Shown here in pieces: positions 8,352 to 16,394 of a stretch of DNA of 64,000 nucleotides (position 1 is the first letter of the stretch; each line of letters opens with the position of its first letter). Position numbers and translations under genes: made by a program. The notes below the pieces were generated by a model. That model was not told where the DNA came from, ran no database searches, and worked only from the letters and a program-made list of their open reading frames with translations. Source of the stretch: Pseudomonadales bacterium (lineage in GTDB: Bacteria; Pseudomonadota; Gammaproteobacteria; Pseudomonadales; Azotimanducaceae); contig JAHCAL010000001.1 of assembly GCA_019634925.1 (NCBI GenBank), positions 620,001-684,000 of the forward strand, given 5' to 3'.

Positions 8352-9077
8352 CTACCTGCCGGACGTTCTCTCGAACATGGGCAACATGAGTTCCGCCAGC
8401 TGACGTCCGGCCTCGGCATTGTCGAAGGGAGCGTTGCGGAAATGGGCATCGGCGACCATGAAGAATGCCACCGCGGTGCCCACGCTGGCCATGAATCTCG
8501 GGTCGAGCCTGGCGCCGCGGGCGCCTTTGGGAAGGGAGACCCGGGTCCGCTCGGCCCACATGTCCAGAACCGGCATGACGCGCCGAACGTAGAAGTCGCG
8601 GCCGTAGTCGCCACTGCCGAACAGCGCGAGCCCGAGCAGGGGAAAGATTGTTTCCATCTCGCGCATGAAGGCACTTCCGGTCCTGGTGAGCAGTTCCATC
8701 TGGGTCTCGGCGCTGGTGGCGGCGGAAATCTCGCGGCCGAGGTGGTGGTACTCGGTCATCCAGCGCTCGAGCGGCTCGATGACCGCGGCGTCGAAAAGTT
8801 CTTCCTTGGATGCGAAGTGCCGGTAGATGAGTGCTTCGTTGATGCCGGCTTCGGCCGCGATGTCTTTGGTGCGGGCTCCGGAGAACCCATGATCGACGAA
8901 CACCGTGCGAGCGGCGTCGAGGATCGATTCGCGCCGCTCGTCGGAGCTGATGCGGGTTTGAGCCTTGCGGTTCGGCGTTGCTTTGGTCTGTCTCGACCTG
9001 GGATGGGGCGTCGACTTCTGCGCGCGCGCCTTGGGTTTGGCGCTGAGCTTGCGGCTCTGTCGCGTCTGCTCCGGCAT
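8352..9077 (-). CDS. TetR-family transcriptional regulator
   Basis: A 241-aa protein. After a 45-residue basic, low-complexity N-terminal arm comes a TetR helix-turn-helix: RRESILDAARTVFVDHGFSG, then TKDIAAEAGINEALIYRHFA and SKEELF. The C-terminal ligand-binding half is divergent, so the inducer cannot be named. The stop is only 4 bp from the convergent TonB receptor stop. The gene is divergent from the amidohydrolase across a region carrying operator-like site 3 and an extra TTTACTC half-site (9136-9142) close to its own start, consistent with autoregulation. No clear Shine-Dalgarno precedes the ATG, so an internal start after the basic arm is possible. Confidence 0.9.
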   Translation of the reverse strand: MPEQTRQSRKLSAKPKARAQKSTPHPRSRQTKATPNRKAQTRISSDERRESILDAARTVFVDHGFSGARTKDIAAEAGINEALIYRHFASKEELFDAAVIEPLERWMTEYHHLGREISAATSAETQMELLTRTGSAFMREMETIFPLLGLALFGSGDYGRDFYVRRVMPVLDMWAERTRVSLPKGARGARLDPRFMASVGTAVAFFMVADAHFRNAPFDNAEAGRQLAELMLPMFERTSGR

Positions 9078-9177
9078 CTTGTGGGTCTTGTCGATGTGAA
9101 GGGCCCAGTGTAACGCAGTTGAGAAACCGTGGATATTTACTCACGACCTGCACAAGCTTGACGCGCTTTCATAAAAC

Positions 9178-9195
9178 GAGTAAGTAGTTACTTAA
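9178..9195. promoter_or_regulatory. Operator-like site 3 of the TetR cassette
   Basis: GAGTAAGT-AG-TTACTTAA: contains the perfect 14-bp palindrome TAAGTA-GT-TACTTA. It lies in the divergent promoter between tetR and the amidohydrolase, 20 bp upstream of the latter's ATG. This is the best-formed of three related sites and probably the primary operator. Confidence 0.7.
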
Positions 9196-9215
9196 ATAAG
9201 TTTTGGAAGGACCTC

Positions 9216-10415
9216 ATGCCGCCGACGATCGTTTCTCCGGATGACCACCTGCAGTGTCCCCCGCACGTCTGGCAGCAACGCCTGCCAGCCCGGCTGCGGT
9301 CTGCTGGTCCTCGCATCGAACGTTTGAGAGGACACGCGTTCGACGTGGGCGGCGGTGATTTCCGCTTCCGGGAAGATCCTGAGGGGAGCGTCGGTGATGT
9401 CTGGCATTACGATGGCAAACTCACGCCGATCGTGAAGATCGCAGCGGCCGCAGGCTTTTCTCCGAGATCCAAGCTCCGCCTCGAACCGACTACCTTCGAG
9501 GAGATCCGAAGCGGATGCTACGATCCAAAAGCGCGTATCGAGGATATGGACACTGCGGGGATACTCGCCTCGGTGAACTATCCGAACATGTTCGTTAAGT
9601 TTGCCGGCGAGCAGTTCAGCTTCGCCGAGGACAAGGCGCTGGCACAGGCGTGCATCAGGGCATACAACGACTATGTCATCGAGGAGTGGTGCGCGGGTTC
9701 TCAGGGCCGCCTCGTGCCGATGGGGCTGGTTCCACTGTGGGACATCGGCCTCGCGGTAGCCGAGGCCGAACGGTTGGCCGCTCTGGGTTTCCATTCGATT
9801 TCGTTCGTTGAGGCTCCCCATCGATCAGGGCTGCCATCCGTGTCTTCCAAGTACTGGGATCCTTTTTTTCAGGTTTGCGCGGACGCCGGTATGGTGCTGT
9901 CGGTGCATATCGGCACGTCGCCCATGCAACTGGCCGCCAAGGATGCCCCCGCCGCGGTTCCTCACGTCGGTGCTTCGTTGTACGTCATGCATACCCTGCT
10001 CGAGTACCTGTTCTCGGCCGTGTTCGTCCGCATTCCGAAACTCAAGGTCTGCTTTGCCGAGTCGCAGCTGGGACTGGTACCGTACGTACTCGAACGAGCG
10101 GATTTCATCTGGGAAGAGATCGTCATCGACGGTACCGCGACTGTCGACAAGAAGTCGATACCGGAGCGGCCGTCGCATTACTTCCGGCAGAACTGCTGGG
10201 TGGCGTTTTTCCGCGATCCCGTAGGTCTCACAATGGCCGACCGCATCGGTGTCGACCGTATTCTGTTCGAGACCGATTACCCCCACTTGGATACCGAGTG
10301 GCCAAATTGCCAGACGGCGGCGGAGGAGATGCTGGCCGCACTACCGCCTGACAGCGCGCGCAAGATCATGCACGAAAATGCTGCAGCCCTTTTCAACATC
10401 GAGGCTGTCGCATGA
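9216..10415 (+). CDS. Amidohydrolase-2 (ACMSD-like) family protein
   Basis: A 399-aa metal-dependent hydrolase or decarboxylase of the amidohydrolase-2 superfamily. The N-terminal metal site reads SPDDHL (Asp/His rather than canonical HxH). Later ligands are probably His231 (LSVHIG) and Asp354 (LFETDYPHLDTEWP), all positioned as in the ACMSD/gamma-resorcylate decarboxylase fold. Members hydrolyse or decarboxylate cyclic carbonyl and aromatic acids in catabolic pathways. GGAAGGAC lies upstream of the ATG. The stop overlaps the next start by 4 bp (ATGA), so the two are translationally coupled. It follows operator-like site 3, so it is probably induced with the rest of the cassette. The precise reaction is not predictable. 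Confidence 0.82.
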   Translation: MPPTIVSPDDHLQCPPHVWQQRLPARLRSAGPRIERLRGHAFDVGGGDFRFREDPEGSVGDVWHYDGKLTPIVKIAAAAGFSPRSKLRLEPTTFEEIRSGCYDPKARIEDMDTAGILASVNYPNMFVKFAGEQFSFAEDKALAQACIRAYNDYVIEEWCAGSQGRLVPMGLVPLWDIGLAVAEAERLAALGFHSISFVEAPHRSGLPSVSSKYWDPFFQVCADAGMVLSVHIGTSPMQLAAKDAPAAVPHVGASLYVMHTLLEYLFSAVFVRIPKLKVCFAESQLGLVPYVLERADFIWEEIVIDGTATVDKKSIPERPSHYFRQNCWVAFFRDPVGLTMADRIGVDRILFETDYPHLDTEWPNCQTAAEEMLAALPPDSARKIMHENAAALFNIEAVA

Positions 10416-11470
10416 GCGTGGAACGAGATCCCTCCGAGCAGCTGCCCCCGCACCGGTTCGACGACTTAGACGAGAGACTCCATGCGCCGCCGGTACCCGC
10501 ACCAGCGCGCTGGCAGGAAAACCTGTTCTTCGTGGCGTGGGACTTGGACGGAGGCCATGGATTTCTGATCCATACCAAACGCTGGCCCGCAAAAGGTGAT
10601 CACGAAGCGCATCTGGTGGTGTATGTGGGTGGCGCGCCTGTCTCGGCGATCCTGCATCGCCCGACCCGCGCGGCGCAGCTGGTCGAGCAAGAGATTCCGG
10701 AATTGTCCGCGGTGCCCGAGAGTCCCTGGTCGAAGTGGCGAATTCAGGCGCGCTTCGATGGTGCTCCTGGCGAGGGTCCGCACGGATTTCTTGCTTTTGC
10801 GCCGGGAGGGCCAACGCCCGCCGCCATCGATGTAGTGCTCGAGAGCGACCTGCCTCCGGCGGATTTCAATCAAGCGTTGGCGCAGCTTTCGGAATCGCTG
10901 GCTCACGACGGGAAGGGCTCGTGGACTTCCGCCCAGGCACATTACGAGCAAGGTGGTCGTTGGCGCGGCACATTGACGGTAGGAAACCGGACCATCACGA
11001 CGCAGGGTCTGTTCGTTCGGGACCACTCGTGGGGTGAGCGTGTGGAATCGAATTTCGACTCCGGAGTGTTCTGGACCGCATCGAGCCTCGATAGCGGGCG
11101 AGTATTCTGCAATGCGATCGGTTTTCCTCGGCCAGAAGGTACGATCGGAACGGGCATACTGGTATCCGAGCGCGGCGCATTCGTCACCAGGGATGTCTCG
11201 GCGGCGTTTTCGCCGAGACCGGGATTGCGTTGCTACGATCAGAGCACAGTCCACTACGGCTTCCGCGAGCCGCTGACGCTCCAGGCACGTACGCGCGTCC
11301 ACGTGCCGAAATACCTGCCTGGCTCGGGCGCCAGGCGTTACGACAACAATGCGATCTCCTACGTGACGATGGCCGGAAAAACGGGAATGGGATGCCTCGA
11401 GTGGGCAGGTGTGCTGGAAGCGTCCCAGGCCGCCGATCTGGATCGAGCAATGGTAGAAGCGACACCATAG
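10412..11470 (+). CDS. CrtC/AttH-like (DUF7064-type) calycin-fold protein
   Basis: A 352-aa protein without signal peptide or membrane segments. The pattern of repeated beta strands with the motif FVRDHSWGER (about residues 206-215) is typical of the hydroxyneurosporene-synthase/AttH-like superfamily. Characterised relatives hydrate carotenoid double bonds (CrtC), while many homologues in steroid- and terpene-degrading bacteria are uncharacterised. Its 4-bp ATGA overlap with the amidohydrolase and 19-bp gap to the next gene place it in the middle of a three-gene operon. It could be a hydratase/isomerase or a lipid-binding protein; the sequence does not decide. Confidence 0.7.
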   Translation: MSVERDPSEQLPPHRFDDLDERLHAPPVPAPARWQENLFFVAWDLDGGHGFLIHTKRWPAKGDHEAHLVVYVGGAPVSAILHRPTRAAQLVEQEIPELSAVPESPWSKWRIQARFDGAPGEGPHGFLAFAPGGPTPAAIDVVLESDLPPADFNQALAQLSESLAHDGKGSWTSAQAHYEQGGRWRGTLTVGNRTITTQGLFVRDHSWGERVESNFDSGVFWTASSLDSGRVFCNAIGFPRPEGTIGTGILVSERGAFVTRDVSAAFSPRPGLRCYDQSTVHYGFREPLTLQARTRVHVPKYLPGSGARRYDNNAISYVTMAGKTGMGCLEWAGVLEASQAADLDRAMVEATP

Positions 11471-11489
11471 GAACACCGGACTGATTGCC

Positions 11490-13142
11490 ATGCCCCAGCG
11501 TACCGAGATGCTGCACGATGAGCCGTCGATCCGATTTCCACTCTACACGCGCTCGAATGCGGCGGAGGTCATGGGGGATCCGGTTTCGCCGCTGGGCTGG
11601 AGCCTCATCTGGCGCGGGGCATTCGAACCGGGCAGCAAGGCTGGTTACGTCGCCCTCGGCGGATTCGAGCCTCACGAGTTTACCGAGAGCGGTGAGGTGT
11701 ACGGGATCTTCGGCGGATATTTCTACCTGAATCTCTCGGCGATGTTCATTCTGGCCGAGCGGATGGTGCCGGGGGGCGCGGTTCGGCTGGCACAGGCTTT
11801 CGACGGAGGTGCGGGATTGCCCGCGCTGTCTGCGGAGCCCTGGCACACCAATGCAGCCTGTTCGTCGCGATTGGCGGCCACCCAGCGTCGTATCCTGGCC
11901 GGTGACGTGCCGGAAGATCTCCACGCTCTGCATCACGAATCGCTGGCGCTGCGCGCCGAGCGCCCGCACCTAGTATCACTTCGACCAGCCCAGCTGATCG
12001 AACGCATAAGCGCCGTGCTTCCTTACATCGAGCGGGCCGGACAGCATCACGTGTACGTGGGCCAGGCCGGGATGATCGCGATGGGGCACCTCAGCCAGTT
12101 GCTCAGCGAGCTCGGCAGGACGAACGACATGGCCCAACTGTGCGCTGGGATCGGCGACGTGGAGTCGGCGGATATCGCCCGCCAGCTGTGGCAGATCAGT
12201 CGTTTGGTGCGTGGTGGCCAAGCGTCGGAGTCGGTCGTGAAGCAGCACTTCGACGGCTTCATCTTCGACCATGGCTGCCGGGCCACCAACGAATGGGACC
12301 TGATTTCCGAAACATTCGAAACGGCTCCGGATACCGCCATGAAGCTGATCGAGGCGATGTCGAAGCAGGGCGACGCCGCGGATCCCGCATTGGCGCAGGA
12401 ACGGAACACCCGAAAGCGTCAAGAGCTGATTGCGCAGATCCGCGCATCGGTACGCGGGGAACGGGGAGATGCGGTGATCGCCGCCGCAGATGCGGTCGCA
12501 GCCTGGTTTATTGCCAGAGAGCGGTCAAAGAATCTGTGCGTGCGCCTGGTGCACGAGGTGCGGATGTGTTGTGAAACGCTTGCGGGGACTGCGCTGGCAT
12601 CCGGAGCATTGGCTCAGGCGAAACACCTTTACATGCTGCATCGCGATGAACTGGAGCGTTTTGCCACAGATCCGACGGTCTTTACGAATATTCTCGCGGA
12701 GCGGTATCGGAGCTTCGTGGCTACGCGTGACTATGAGCCGCCGTTCATCGTGTACCGGCAATGCCCGCCGCCGGCGGATTGGCCGCTTCGCGCGGCCGCC
12801 ATACCACTTGAGCGAACAGAAGACGCGGTGCTTCGCGGAGTTGCCTGCTCACCGGGCCGCGTTACCGGGACCGCGAGAATCGTGCTCGATCCCTCGGAAT
12901 CAGGGCTTCTCGAGCCCGGTGACATCCTGGTCACCAGACGAACCAATCCCAGCTGGACACCGCTGTTTCTTATCGCCGGCGGCGTCGTCACGGAGTTCGG
13001 GCTCTTCAACAGCCACGCGAGCATCGTTTCAAGAGAACTCGGTATTCCATGCGTCGCTTCGGTTGCGGATGTGTTGGACCGGGTTCGCGACGGAGAAATG
13101 GTGACCATCGATGGTGACACCGGCGAGGTGCACCTGCACTAA
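11490..13142 (+). CDS. Rifampin-phosphotransferase-like acceptor and phosphohistidine protein lacking ATP-grasp
   Basis: A 550-aa protein. The C-terminal 110 residues are a PEP-utilising mobile domain: LLEPGDILVTRRTNPSWTPL, then VVTEFGLFNSHASIVSRELG with His509 as the phosphorylatable residue. Upstream, FDHGCRATNEWDLISETF (259-276) parallels the YGHRGxxExDL signature of the drug-binding region in rifampin phosphotransferase and PEP-synthase relatives. The 300-residue N-terminal ATP-grasp domain of those enzymes is absent, so it cannot make phosphohistidine from ATP unaided. The natural donor is the PPDK-like protein at 3917-6049. It is the last gene of the amidohydrolase operon. An alternative is a pure scaffold or regulator, but His509 and the glycine/SHA context are intact. 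Confidence 0.82.
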   Translation: MPQRTEMLHDEPSIRFPLYTRSNAAEVMGDPVSPLGWSLIWRGAFEPGSKAGYVALGGFEPHEFTESGEVYGIFGGYFYLNLSAMFILAERMVPGGAVRLAQAFDGGAGLPALSAEPWHTNAACSSRLAATQRRILAGDVPEDLHALHHESLALRAERPHLVSLRPAQLIERISAVLPYIERAGQHHVYVGQAGMIAMGHLSQLLSELGRTNDMAQLCAGIGDVESADIARQLWQISRLVRGGQASESVVKQHFDGFIFDHGCRATNEWDLISETFETAPDTAMKLIEAMSKQGDAADPALAQERNTRKRQELIAQIRASVRGERGDAVIAAADAVAAWFIARERSKNLCVRLVHEVRMCCETLAGTALASGALAQAKHLYMLHRDELERFATDPTVFTNILAERYRSFVATRDYEPPFIVYRQCPPPADWPLRAAAIPLERTEDAVLRGVACSPGRVTGTARIVLDPSESGLLEPGDILVTRRTNPSWTPLFLIAGGVVTEFGLFNSHASIVSRELGIPCVASVADVLDRVRDGEMVTIDGDTGEVHLH

Positions 13143-13228
13143 GGCATCATCGACTGCGCGTCACAGGAGCACTCGTGCCGGCAGCTCGACCAAGTGCCGC
13201 GCACTCGAATATGGCTCGCGATAGCTAT

Positions 13229-13368
13229 CCGCTCAGGCAGCCCGCGACCGCGGCGTGTACCGCACCGGCATCGTCTTGATGCTGTTCAGGAAGTTGGTGC
13301 GGATGCGTGTGACCGGTCCGTCCACGCGGATATCCGGGTAACGCGCGAGCAGTTCCTCGAACAGCACC
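13229..13368 (-). repeat. Direct repeat copy 2 (P450 3' end)
   Basis: The last 136 bases of the intact P450 gene plus 4 bases beyond its stop; matches 3524-3663 in direct orientation. It marks the right edge of the cassette. Confidence 0.9.
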
Positions 13369-14522
13369 TGCAGCTGCAGTTCGGCGAGCCGCCAGCCGAT
13401 GCAGAGATGCTGGCCATAACCGAACGACAGGTGCCGGGGCCCCTCACGGGTCACGTTGAATGTGAACGGGTCGGCCCACTTCTCCTCGTCGCGGTTGCCG
13501 GACATGTACCAGAGTGCCAGCTTGTCGCCGGCCCGGATGGTGACCCCGCGCAGGGTGTAGTCGGCGAGCGCGGTGCGGCGCATGTAGATCACCGGATGCA
13601 CCCAGCGGATGATCTCGTCCACGGCCCGCGGGATCAGGGTCGGATCGTCGAGCAGTTTCTGCCGCTCCGCGGGATACTCCGACAGCGCCTGAATGCCGCC
13701 CGAGATCGAGTTGCGCGTCGTCTCGTTGCCCGCGACCACCAGCAGCACGAACGCCGACAGGTAGTCGGGCACGCTCATCGGTTCGCCGTCGAGGCGCGTG
13801 TTGACGAGCATGCTGATCAGGTCGTTGCCGGGCTGGGCCTGCCGTTCCTGGTAGAGCTTGAGCGCATAGCCGGCGAGTTCCATGAAAGCGGCGATGATCT
13901 GCTCGCGCGGCAGGGCGAGGTCCGGGTCTTCGCCGCCGATGATCAGGTTGGACCACTGGAACAGCTTGTGCCGGTCGGCCTGCTGTACGTCGAACAGCTC
14001 GGCCAGCATCTGGATCGGCAGCTCCGCCGCCACGCTCGAGACGAACTCGCAGTGCGATTGCGCGCCGATCCCGTCGAGGATGACGCGTGCGCGTTCGCGG
14101 ATGCGCGGCACCAGCGCGTCGAGGGTCTGCGGGGTGAAGCCCGGTGCAACCATGCGCCGGTGCTGGTTGTGCTCCGGCGGGTCCATGGTGATCATGCTGC
14201 GCCCGCCTTCGAAGGCGGACAGCTCGGCCGCGGGTTCGTCCGACCGGCCGAGCTCCCGCGCGCGGTTCGCGATCATCGCCGGGTCGGGCAGCGTGATGCC
14301 GCCGTGCCGTCCGTCGGAGCTGAACAGCTTCGGCAGTTTGGAGATTTCCTGGATGTCGTCGTACTTCGTGATCGACCAGAAACCGGGCCCGCCCCAGGGT
14401 TCCGGGCACCACGCGACCGGCTCCTCGGCACGCAGCCGGGTGAAGATCCGGTGGGCGATGGCCGGATCCTGGAACGGATCGGGAAATGAGAGTGACAGCC
14501 GTTCCTGTTCGCTCACCGGCAT
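13233..14522 (-). CDS. Cytochrome P450 monooxygenase
   Basis: A 429-aa soluble bacterial class I P450. The I-helix oxygen-activation motif is VVAGNETTR; the K-helix ExxR is EIIR; the heme loop is FGYGQHLCIG with Cys374 as thiolate ligand. It has no membrane anchor, so it needs a ferredoxin/reductase pair encoded elsewhere. The overall pattern resembles bacterial steroid- and terpene-hydroxylating P450s (GNDLISMLV, LADYTLRG), but the substrate is not assignable. Its 3' end is duplicated at 3524-3663. It is convergent with the phosphotransferase operon and divergent from the alpha/beta hydrolase. Confidence 0.95.
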   Translation of the reverse strand: MPVSEQERLSLSFPDPFQDPAIAHRIFTRLRAEEPVAWCPEPWGGPGFWSITKYDDIQEISKLPKLFSSDGRHGGITLPDPAMIANRARELGRSDEPAAELSAFEGGRSMITMDPPEHNQHRRMVAPGFTPQTLDALVPRIRERARVILDGIGAQSHCEFVSSVAAELPIQMLAELFDVQQADRHKLFQWSNLIIGGEDPDLALPREQIIAAFMELAGYALKLYQERQAQPGNDLISMLVNTRLDGEPMSVPDYLSAFVLLVVAGNETTRNSISGGIQALSEYPAERQKLLDDPTLIPRAVDEIIRWVHPVIYMRRTALADYTLRGVTIRAGDKLALWYMSGNRDEEKWADPFTFNVTREGPRHLSFGYGQHLCIGWRLAELQLQVLFEELLARYPDIRVDGPVTRIRTNFLNSIKTMPVRYTPRSRAA

Positions 14523-14663
14523 GGCCTGGCCTCCGCTGACATTGGCATTGCTGCTGGATGGATGCCGTCTTGATAGACCCCGCCGTGGTGCGCGTCAAGC
14601 GGCCGGCTCGCCGGTGACCTGGTCACCGTGCCGCGCCTGGTCGGGCGCGGGGCCGACGGACGC

Positions 14664-15500
14664 ATGACTCGCTGGTCTGACGTCTGGCAGAAGGTCGGCC
14701 TGCGGATAATCAACGGCCTTGCCCGCAGCGTGCCCGTCGACCACGAGCTGATCGCCTACGGCGATTCGCCGCGCCATTATCTGGACTGGTATCGAGATCC
14801 GGTCCCCGGCATGCGGCCCACCGTGTTGTTCTTCTACGGCGGCAACTGGCAGAGCGGGCGGCGCCAGGACTACCGGTTCGTCGCGGATACCCTGATGACC
14901 ATGGGGTCCGACGTGGTGGTGCCGGATTACCGGTTGTATCCCCACGTGCGTTTCGCCGACATCCTGCTGGATGCCCGGATGGCCGTCGAAGCGGTGCTCG
15001 CTCGCCTCGCGCCGGAGCATCAACTCATCCTGATGGGTCACTCGGCCGGCGCGCAGCTGGGCGCGCTGCTGACGCTCGATGCCGCGTTGCTGTCCGATCC
15101 TGGGCGAATAGCTGGTTTCATCGGTCTGGCCGGCCCGTACGACTTCTATCCCTTCACCGAGGATGCCCACTGGGAGTTGTTCGGGCCCGAGCCCGGTTAC
15201 CCCGCATCACAGCCGGTGAACTTCGTCCGCGCGGACGCCCCGCCACTGTTCCTGTTGCATGGCGCCGATGACACTCGGGTACGGCGCGGTCACTCGAAAA
15301 GCCTGATGGAGAAGCAGCAGGCCGTGGGCGGCAGAGCCGAACGGCGGGTCTATCCGGGCATGGGTCATGTGGACCTGGTGCTGGCGTTCTCGCGCCTGCA
15401 CCGCCGTGGTAATCCGGTGGTGCAGGACGTGGCCGCCATCATCGGGTCCCTGGGTGCGGCTGCCGGTACACCGCAGCGGGGTCCCGCCGGCAGCCGCTGA
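14664..15500 (+). CDS. Alpha/beta hydrolase (esterase/HSL-like)
   Basis: A 278-aa cytoplasmic alpha/beta hydrolase. FFYGGNW forms the oxyanion-hole loop (HGGG-like with Tyr replacing His), GHSAGA is the nucleophile elbow, HGADDTRV probably supplies the acid, and GMGHVD the catalytic His. The pattern resembles the BD-FAE/kynurenine-formamidase-like and hormone-sensitive-lipase groups, acting on short ester or amide bonds. A GTG 36 bp upstream is in frame, but the ATG fits the domain boundary. It is divergent from the P450, so the pair may act on a common substrate, though that is only proximity. Confidence 0.85.
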   Translation: MTRWSDVWQKVGLRIINGLARSVPVDHELIAYGDSPRHYLDWYRDPVPGMRPTVLFFYGGNWQSGRRQDYRFVADTLMTMGSDVVVPDYRLYPHVRFADILLDARMAVEAVLARLAPEHQLILMGHSAGAQLGALLTLDAALLSDPGRIAGFIGLAGPYDFYPFTEDAHWELFGPEPGYPASQPVNFVRADAPPLFLLHGADDTRVRRGHSKSLMEKQQAVGGRAERRVYPGMGHVDLVLAFSRLHRRGNPVVQDVAAIIGSLGAAAGTPQRGPAGSR

Positions 15501-15668
15501 GACCGGACGCCTGGTCCGCATCCGGCATGTTCGGATGCGCGCGCCGCGATGGCGCAACCTGCGCCTCCGGCGCCCACCACGATGATGTCGAGCACGAACG
15601 TTCCCCCGTCGCCGTTTGACACATCTGATGCCATGCCGGCGGTGGCCGGGGAATCTGCCCCGGCTGCC
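15501..15668. other. Intergenic, nothing recognised
   Basis: Between the convergent hydrolase gene and the membrane-anchored unknown gene; no hairpin with a T-tract, no small gene and no repeat was seen. Confidence 0.4.
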
Positions 15669-16307
15669 TCAGAACAGGTCGTTGAGCGCGCGCGCGGCGC
15701 GCGCGATGTGGCCGTCATCGCGCGCGGCACAGGCGCGGTCGATCACGATCGCGGTCTGACCGTTCTCGGCGGTGAGCGATGCGAGCGGCTGGGCGCGCAC
15801 GAACAGCCCGGTGGGCGAGCGATACACGATGTGGCGCGCATCTGAATCCATGGCGTGGTAGACGGACGCACCGAACACGCTGTCGACGAGCCACGTGGCG
15901 CCGCGCAGGCGGAACGGGTCCAGCACGACCTCGGGTGCTATCTCGTGAGCCAGGCGCGGGCGCGTGTTTTCGTGCTCGACGTCGCGGTAACGCCCGGAAA
16001 GGCGGTCGATGCGATACAACGGATCGGCACCGAGCAGCGTGGCGATCGGCCGCCATTTCAGGAATGCGGCATCGAGGCGCCATTCGTCGCCATAGAGGAG
16101 GTACTCCTCGGCAATGCAGAGATCGCCGTGCGACAACCTGGCCCGGAACGTCTGCGGCGCCACCGGCTCGAAGTAGAGTTCCGCGATGGGCAACTCGTCG
16201 GTGAAGCGGTCATAGATGTGGAACGGCGCGATCACGACGAGTGCGACGCCGGCGGCGACGGCCAGTATGCCGGCCGTTCTCAGCAGTCTGAAGACGCGAC
16301 GCAGCAT
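15669..16307 (-). CDS. Membrane-anchored protein of unknown function
   Basis: A 212-aa protein with one N-terminal transmembrane helix (roughly residues 10-30, TAGILAVAAGVALVVIAPF) after a basic start (MLRRVFRLLR), so the remainder is probably periplasmic. The soluble part has conserved-looking blocks (LYGDEWRLDAAFLKW, LYRIDRLSGRYRDVE, DSVFGASVYHAM) that I recall from gammaproteobacterial proteins loosely labelled as efflux-related; no transporter fold is visible. No catalytic motif was seen. It stands alone on the minus strand. Confidence 0.65.
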   Translation of the reverse strand: MLRRVFRLLRTAGILAVAAGVALVVIAPFHIYDRFTDELPIAELYFEPVAPQTFRARLSHGDLCIAEEYLLYGDEWRLDAAFLKWRPIATLLGADPLYRIDRLSGRYRDVEHENTRPRLAHEIAPEVVLDPFRLRGATWLVDSVFGASVYHAMDSDARHIVYRSPTGLFVRAQPLASLTAENGQTAIVIDRACAARDDGHIARAARALNDLF

Positions 16308-16394
16308 GGGTCGGGCCGGGTTGCTCGGTTGATCGGGGTGAGCATTAGAGGAATCGATGGCGAACGGGTTCCCGGCACGAGACCGGCGTGCACA

